Source: CBDHHC01 sp050633205 (GTDB lineage: Bacteria; Pseudomonadota; Alphaproteobacteria; Rhizobiales; CBDHHC01). From it: a stretch of DNA of 10,794 nt. The position numbers and the translations under genes were made by a program. Where the stretch lies: the NCBI GenBank assembly GCA_050633205.1, contig JBOEGA010000029.1, positions 1-10,794 of the forward strand, written 5' to 3'. This document shows, one piece after another, positions 8,251 to 10,794 of the stretch. The notes below the pieces were generated by a model. The model searched no databases and was not told the origin of the DNA. It saw only the letters and a program-made list of their open reading frames with translations. Within the stretch, counting starts at the first letter, position 1; each line of letters opens with the position of its first letter.

Positions 8251-8267
8251 CACTGTCCAGACAAGTG
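8251..8267. terminator. Weak hairpin between convergent genes
   Basis: cactgt (8251-8256) pairs with acaagtg (8261-8267) around the loop ccag, with one bulged A. It lies 4 nt past the stop of the SPOR gene and 7 nt from the stop of the CAP gene, so it could serve both. There is no real T-tract on either strand, so confidence is low. Confidence 0.22.
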
Positions 8268-8274
8268 TAATGGC

Positions 8275-8925
8275 TCATTTGCACTGCACCTGACAACTGG
8301 CTTTGCCGGGGCGGCCTGTTCCAAAAAGCTGCACACCGAAGCAGCGTTTTGTTTTTCTGTTTCGCGCAACCCCCACACCGGTTGCACTCCATGAACGGAT
8401 GAGCATGTTTTTTCTGTGAACAGGAGAGTTTTTCCAGCCGACCAGAGATGCTGTCAGAAACTGTCCTGGGGTACAGATATCCCTGCCCTGAAAATAAAGA
8501 ATATTTTCTCCCACAAATTTATAGTTTCTGATTTTTCTAACTGTTTTTGTAACAACAGAACCGTCTGCGCGGCGGTGTTTTGTAACTATTTTTTTAACTG
8601 TCTGACGGCGAGGCTTATATCCAGCGGCAAGGGCGCGTGCTGTTGGTGTTCGCCCATCAGATTCATGACCGAAATTTGACGGGTTCTTTGCTGTAATATT
8701 ATTGGCAAACCAGTTTGCATATTGCTGTGCAGCTCTTTGCAGGTCTGTGTCTCTGCGCATACATGACAATCCGTTCTGCTGACGGAACGCGTTGACTTTA
8801 TTCATCAGACGGCATTTCAGCCTGGCTGAGTAACCACCAGCGTCTGCTTCTGTGAGGTGTAAAAATGAAAGGCAGATAAAACTGAATATAAAAGTACAGC
8901 TCAGGAGTTTTTGAGCTCGAATCAT
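8275..8925 (-). CDS. Secreted CAP/SCP-domain protein with a basic insertion
   Basis: A 216-residue exported protein. A signal peptide covers about 1-29 (hydrophobic core TFIFSFICLSFLHL, likely cut near ADA). The mature part is a CAP (CRISP/antigen 5/PR-1) domain with His87 in FGHESDGRTP, Glu140 in GENI and His170 in GWKNSPVHRKNML, the three polar residues of the CAP cavity. The function of bacterial CAP proteins is mostly unknown. Residues 104-137, between AAGY and GENI, form a strongly basic insertion that is usually much shorter in bacterial CAP domains I know; it contains a repeated TV(K/R)KI and a likely turn at RADGS. Six cysteines in the mature protein suggest disulfides and periplasmic or extracellular location. 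The ATG at 8925 has ggag 8 nt upstream. It follows merR by 76 bp; a TTGACA (8987-8992, -) could be a private -35. Confidence 0.85.
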   Translation of the reverse strand: MIRAQKLLSCTFIFSFICLSFLHLTEADAGGYSARLKCRLMNKVNAFRQQNGLSCMRRDTDLQRAAQQYANWFANNITAKNPSNFGHESDGRTPTARALAAGYKPRRQTVKKIVTKHRRADGSVVTKTVRKIRNYKFVGENILYFQGRDICTPGQFLTASLVGWKNSPVHRKNMLIRSWSATGVGVARNRKTKRCFGVQLFGTGRPGKASCQVQCK

Positions 8926-9001
8926 TGTTATTGCTCCATGATTTATAATTTAGCGCGGGTATTATTCGGGAAGTTTAGGTAAATTATGTCAAAGTCAGGG
9001 T

Positions 9002-9415
9002 TTAATGATCTTCTGCACAATATGTGTGGTCAGAAATCACTTCAAGCACGTGACAACCTGCTACGGTTCCTCCTTCGCATTCCTTAATCATGCGTTTGAG
9101 TTCGTCACGCAAGCGGGAGAGTTTTCCGATTTTCAGTTCAACTGCTTTGAGATGTTCTGCTGCTATTTTATCTGCATGGTTACAGTTTTTCTCCGGGTGT
9201 TCACTTAAATCAAGAAGTTCACGAATAGCGTCTACGGAAAAACCCAGATCTCTGGCATGACGAATGAAAAGAAGGCGATCCAGATGATTCTGATCATATC
9301 TGCGCTGATTTCCCGAGGATCTTTCAGGTTCCGGAAGCACGCCTATTTCCTCATAATAACGGATTGTAGGAATTTTAACTCCGCTGCGTTCAGATAATTT
9401 TCCGATACTAATCAT
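9002..9415 (-). CDS. MerR-family heavy-metal-responsive regulator
   Basis: A 137- or 138-residue MerR-family transcription factor. The N-terminal winged helix reads SIGKLSERSGVKIPTIRYYEEIGVLPEPER, then NQRRYD and the LLFIRHARDLGFSVDAIRELL region; a long dimerisation helix spans about 81-113. Numbered from the first ATG, Cys79, Cys114 and Cys122 fall where ZntR/CadR/PbrR-type sensors bind metal, so a Zn, Cd or Pb class inducer is likely. The C-terminal tail adds Cys134 and His131/His138. I prefer the second ATG (9415): the aagagga ribosome binding site is only 2 nt from the first ATG (9418) and 5 nt from the second. It is divergent from the transporter at 9488 and its own leader overlaps the operator, so autoregulation is expected. 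The exact metal cannot be read from sequence. Confidence 0.9.
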   Translation of the reverse strand: MISIGKLSERSGVKIPTIRYYEEIGVLPEPERSSGNQRRYDQNHLDRLLFIRHARDLGFSVDAIRELLDLSEHPEKNCNHADKIAAEHLKAVELKIGKLSRLRDELKRMIKECEGGTVAGCHVLEVISDHTYCAEDH

Positions 9416-9425
9416 CATTTTCCTC

Positions 9426-9456
9426 TTGAACCTCTAGTGGCTAGAGAGACTATATT
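9426..9456 (+). promoter_or_regulatory. MerR-type promoter-operator with 19-bp spacer
   Basis: TTGAAC (-35, 9426-9431) and TATATT (-10, 9451-9456) are separated by exactly 19 bp, the overlong spacer typical of MerR-activated promoters. Inside it is a perfect dyad, ctctag-tgg-ctagag (9432-9446). The predicted start near 9463 gives a leader of about 25 nt before the transporter ATG at 9488. The site begins about 10 bp from the merR start, so the bound regulator can control both genes. Confidence 0.85.
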
Positions 9457-9487
9457 CATGATCAGACAGAAATCAAGGAGGAAGATT

Positions 9488-10111
9488 ATGGGTGCGAATT
9501 GCGGCCATCACGCTAAATTTGACGGGGTTTCCCCTGAATACCGCCGCAGGCTCTGGATTGTTATAGCCCTGAATGCCAGCATGTTTCTGGTTGAAATGCT
9601 TGCCGGGCATCTGGCCGGATCTATGGCTTTGCAGGCGGATGCTCTGGATTTTTTTGGTGATGCGCTGACCTATGGCATATCGCTTGCGGTTATTGGTGCC
9701 TCTATACAGGTTCGTTCTACGGCTGCCTTTGCTAAAGGTATAAGTCTGCTGTTAATGGGTTTATGGGTTTTTGGCTCAACGGTTTATCAGGTGATGGTCA
9801 TTGGCGTACCTCAGGCCGGGGTTATGGGGGTTATCGGGTTTATGGCACTTTTAACAAATGTGGCGAGTGTTCTGTTGCTGGTGAAATACAAGGATGGTGA
9901 TGCGAATGTGCGGTCTGTATGGCTTTGCTCCCGTAATGATGCGATCGGTAATGTTGCTGTTATGATAGCAGCTCTAGGCGTGTGGGGGACTAATACCGGC
10001 TGGCCAGACCTGACAGTTGCAGCCATTATGGCTGGTCTGTTTTTGACATCTGCATGGCAGATATTGAATCAGGCCTGGAGTGAAAGCCGTGAACATGTGG
10101 AAGAGGCATGA
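9488..10111 (+). CDS. Short CDF-like cation transporter
   Basis: A 207-residue membrane protein resembling the transmembrane domain of cation diffusion facilitators, with six predicted helices and no cytoplasmic C-terminal domain. Helix 2 carries ADALDFFGDA, giving Asp54-x3-Asp58 where CzcD has HxxxD. Helix 5 carries LCSRNDAIGN, giving Cys147-x3-Asp151 where most CDFs have HxxxD. The N-terminus has a CGHH cluster (5-8). I start at the ATG at 9488 because aaggagg lies 6 nt upstream. The in-frame GTG at 9437 lies inside the promoter spacer, upstream of the predicted transcript, and can be excluded. The divergent merR gene and the operator between them point to metal-induced efflux across the inner membrane. 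The substrate metal is inferred only from the regulator. Confidence 0.85.
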   Translation: MGANCGHHAKFDGVSPEYRRRLWIVIALNASMFLVEMLAGHLAGSMALQADALDFFGDALTYGISLAVIGASIQVRSTAAFAKGISLLLMGLWVFGSTVYQVMVIGVPQAGVMGVIGFMALLTNVASVLLLVKYKDGDANVRSVWLCSRNDAIGNVAVMIAALGVWGTNTGWPDLTVAAIMAGLFLTSAWQILNQAWSESREHVEEA

Positions 10112-10149
10112 TGTCTAACGATGCTGGCCATAAATGTTTTACATATGCG

Positions 10150-10199
10150 GGAATATTGCAGAGAGGTTGCTCTCCGCCCTGCAAAGCGGGCATTATTCC
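10150..10199 (+). other. Structured segment downstream of the transporter, tRNA-like in part
   Basis: A continuous left arm (10150-10165) can pair with three right-arm pieces: ggaata with tattcc (10194-10199), ttgca with tgcaa (10180-10184), and gagag with ctctc (10170-10174). It starts 38 nt past the transporter stop. No T-tract follows, so it is not a standard terminator. It also contains D-arm-like GCAGAGAGGTTGC and an anticodon-loop-like CTGCAAA (a tRNA-Cys feature), but no T-arm, so I do not call a tRNA gene. Confidence 0.3.
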
Positions 10200-10216
10200 A
10201 CGACGTTACATCTAAT

Positions 10217-10262
10217 CACTGTCATTACATGGCTTGACACACTGCTGTCCGGTTAATGACAG
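10217..10262 (+). repeat. GTCATT-type intergenic palindrome, degenerate copy
   Basis: Starts cactgtcattacatggcttg and shares 20 of 22 bases with 10542-10563. ctgtcatta (10219-10227) pairs with taatgacag (10254-10262) and a further GG/CC pair lies inside. It resembles the GTCATTGCCCGGCTTGACC palindromes scattered through many alphaproteobacterial genomes, but its centre is divergent. Confidence 0.55.
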
Positions 10263-10353
10263 GTGGGGGAGGATTATATTATAGGGTTGAAAGGTCATTT
10301 TGATTGTTGTCTTTATGAGGGGGTGTTTTTGGCATACGTGAGGTCGGGGGTTA

Positions 10354-10430
10354 CTGGGTACCAGATATTTTTATGGGGCTTAAGTTTAGGAAGAAATTCA
10401 GGCCGTGGCCATAAAAATTCTGGTATGACA
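10354..10430 (-). repeat. 77-bp palindromic intergenic repeat, copy B
   Basis: Same length and orientation as copy A (6-82). The first 17 bases and the last six are identical to it. Perfect 10-bp stem: atttttatgg (10367-10376) with ccataaaaat (10409-10418). The outer taccaga (10359-10365) pairs fully with tctggta (10419-10425), leaving a single bulged T, so 17 bp pair in all. The middle 20 nt of the loop is unrelated to copy A, but caggcNNtgg (10399-10408) is shared. Confidence 0.75.
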
Positions 10431-10541
10431 GAAGTTGGGTTTGTTGTTTTTTTTGTATTTAGTTTTGTGTGCTTTTTGATTTAGCGTGAATATTTTCCAT
10501 CATCAGGCGATAGGGGTTTATTTTACGTTATAACTCCAAAC

Positions 10542-10591
10542 CACTGTCATTGCACGGCTTGACCGGGTAATCCAGCAGCCGTTGTCGCTGG
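10542..10591 (+). repeat. GTCATT-type intergenic palindrome
   Basis: Reads GTCATTGCACGGCTTGACC followed by GGGTAATCCAGC, close to the common alphaproteobacterial palindrome in which attgcccgg and ccgggcaat pair around CTTGA. Two positions of the stem are imperfect here. A small ccagc (10572-10576) / gctgg (10587-10591) hairpin follows directly. It is in the same orientation as the copy at 10217. Confidence 0.6.
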
Positions 10592-10725
10592 TTGTTTTAT
10601 GACTGCGTTCGCAATTAAAATTCTTGCATTTCAATTTTCTCTTATCCTTTAAACAAACGAAAATATTCCCGCCACCGTAGCCGATGCGAAGTTTTACTTT
10701 AGTTCCCCACTCTATCAACAGGGCT

Positions 10726-10789
10726 GTGCAGAGCGCCTAAGCGCTGCTATCTAGTAGTAATTAAATTGCAGGGCTTAAGCGCTCCGCAC
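10726..10789. repeat. Long imperfect inverted repeat at window edge
   Basis: gtgcagagcgcctaag (10726-10741) and cttaagcgctccgcac (10774-10789) pair at 14 of 16 positions across a 32-nt loop. The left arm also folds on itself as agcgc-ctaa-gcgct (10732-10745) and the right arm includes the palindrome gcttaagc (10773-10780). It could be a terminator or another repeat unit; what follows lies outside the window. Confidence 0.45.
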
Positions 10790-10794
10790 GGACG

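Larger units (their letters stand above)
10112..10794. other. Gene-free, palindrome-rich terminal stretch
   Basis: No gene supported. Short frames at 10263-10484 (+) and 10518-10718 (-) overlap repeats and show no domain or convincing ribosome binding site. The stretch holds a folded segment (10150-10199), two related GTCATT palindromes (10217-10262 and 10542-10591), copy B of the 77-bp repeat (10354-10430), and a long inverted repeat at the window edge (10726-10789). Between them are G-rich and T-rich runs without recognisable content. Confidence 0.6.

Noticed and set aside
9437..9487. GTG start extending the transporter by 17 codons
   Set aside because: This DNA is the -35/-10 spacer and -10 of the MerR-type promoter, and the ATG at 9488 has an excellent ribosome binding site.
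10150..10240. Functional tRNA-Cys gene
   Set aside because: D-arm and anticodon-loop resemblance only. The anticodon stem is mispaired and no T-arm or acceptor stem can be formed.
10263..10484. 73-codon plus-strand frame with a hydrophobic end
   Set aside because: It runs through copy B of the 77-bp repeat and a T-rich tract; the hydrophobic tail comes from poly-T codons.
1..10794. CRISPR array, insertion sequence with transposase, or toxin-antitoxin pair
   Set aside because: No regularly spaced repeats, no transposase motifs and no small paired genes are visible on either strand.

Overview
The window reads as chromosomal DNA of a Gram-negative alphaproteobacterium with moderate GC. The evidence is a GlmU-GlmS pair next to a DUF502 membrane protein (an arrangement I recall from alphaproteobacterial chromosomes), SPOR-domain proteins with signal or membrane anchors and a C-terminal Cys pair, and intergenic palindromes of the GTCATTGCCCGGCTTGACC type. 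I cannot name the genus from this sequence.

Layout. Positions 1-737 hold no convincing gene but contain a 77-bp palindromic repeat (copy A) and a small hairpin. A GyrI-like effector-binding protein (738-1205, +) converges on a DUF502 membrane protein (1256-2143, -), with a shared hairpin at the junction. Upstream of DUF502 on the minus strand lie a secreted TPR-SPOR protein (2352-3428, -), glmS (3596-5416, -) and glmU (5484-6845, -). An AT-rich divergent gap (6846-7319) separates glmU from a second SPOR protein, membrane-anchored (7320-8246, +). That gene converges on a secreted CAP/SCP protein (8275-8925, -). Next come a MerR-family metal regulator (9002-9415, -) and, divergent from it, a short six-helix CDF-type cation transporter (9488-10111, +). 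The last 680 bp are gene-free and full of palindromes, including copy B of the 77-bp repeat.

How the genes fit together. GlmS makes glucosamine-6-phosphate. GlmU makes UDP-GlcNAc, the first committed precursor of peptidoglycan and lipopolysaccharide. SPOR domains bind glycan strands lacking stem peptides, so two SPOR proteins on either side of glmUS give a cell-envelope theme to 2352-8246. The merR/transporter pair is a self-contained metal-response module: a dyad sits inside a 19-bp promoter spacer, the MerR-type activation geometry.

The most interesting signal is not a gene. Two 77-bp elements near the window ends (6-82 and 10354-10430) align without gaps. They share their termini, differ in the middle, and carry 10-bp stems that differ at four positions with every change compensated. 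This indicates a structured repeat family under selection to keep its fold.
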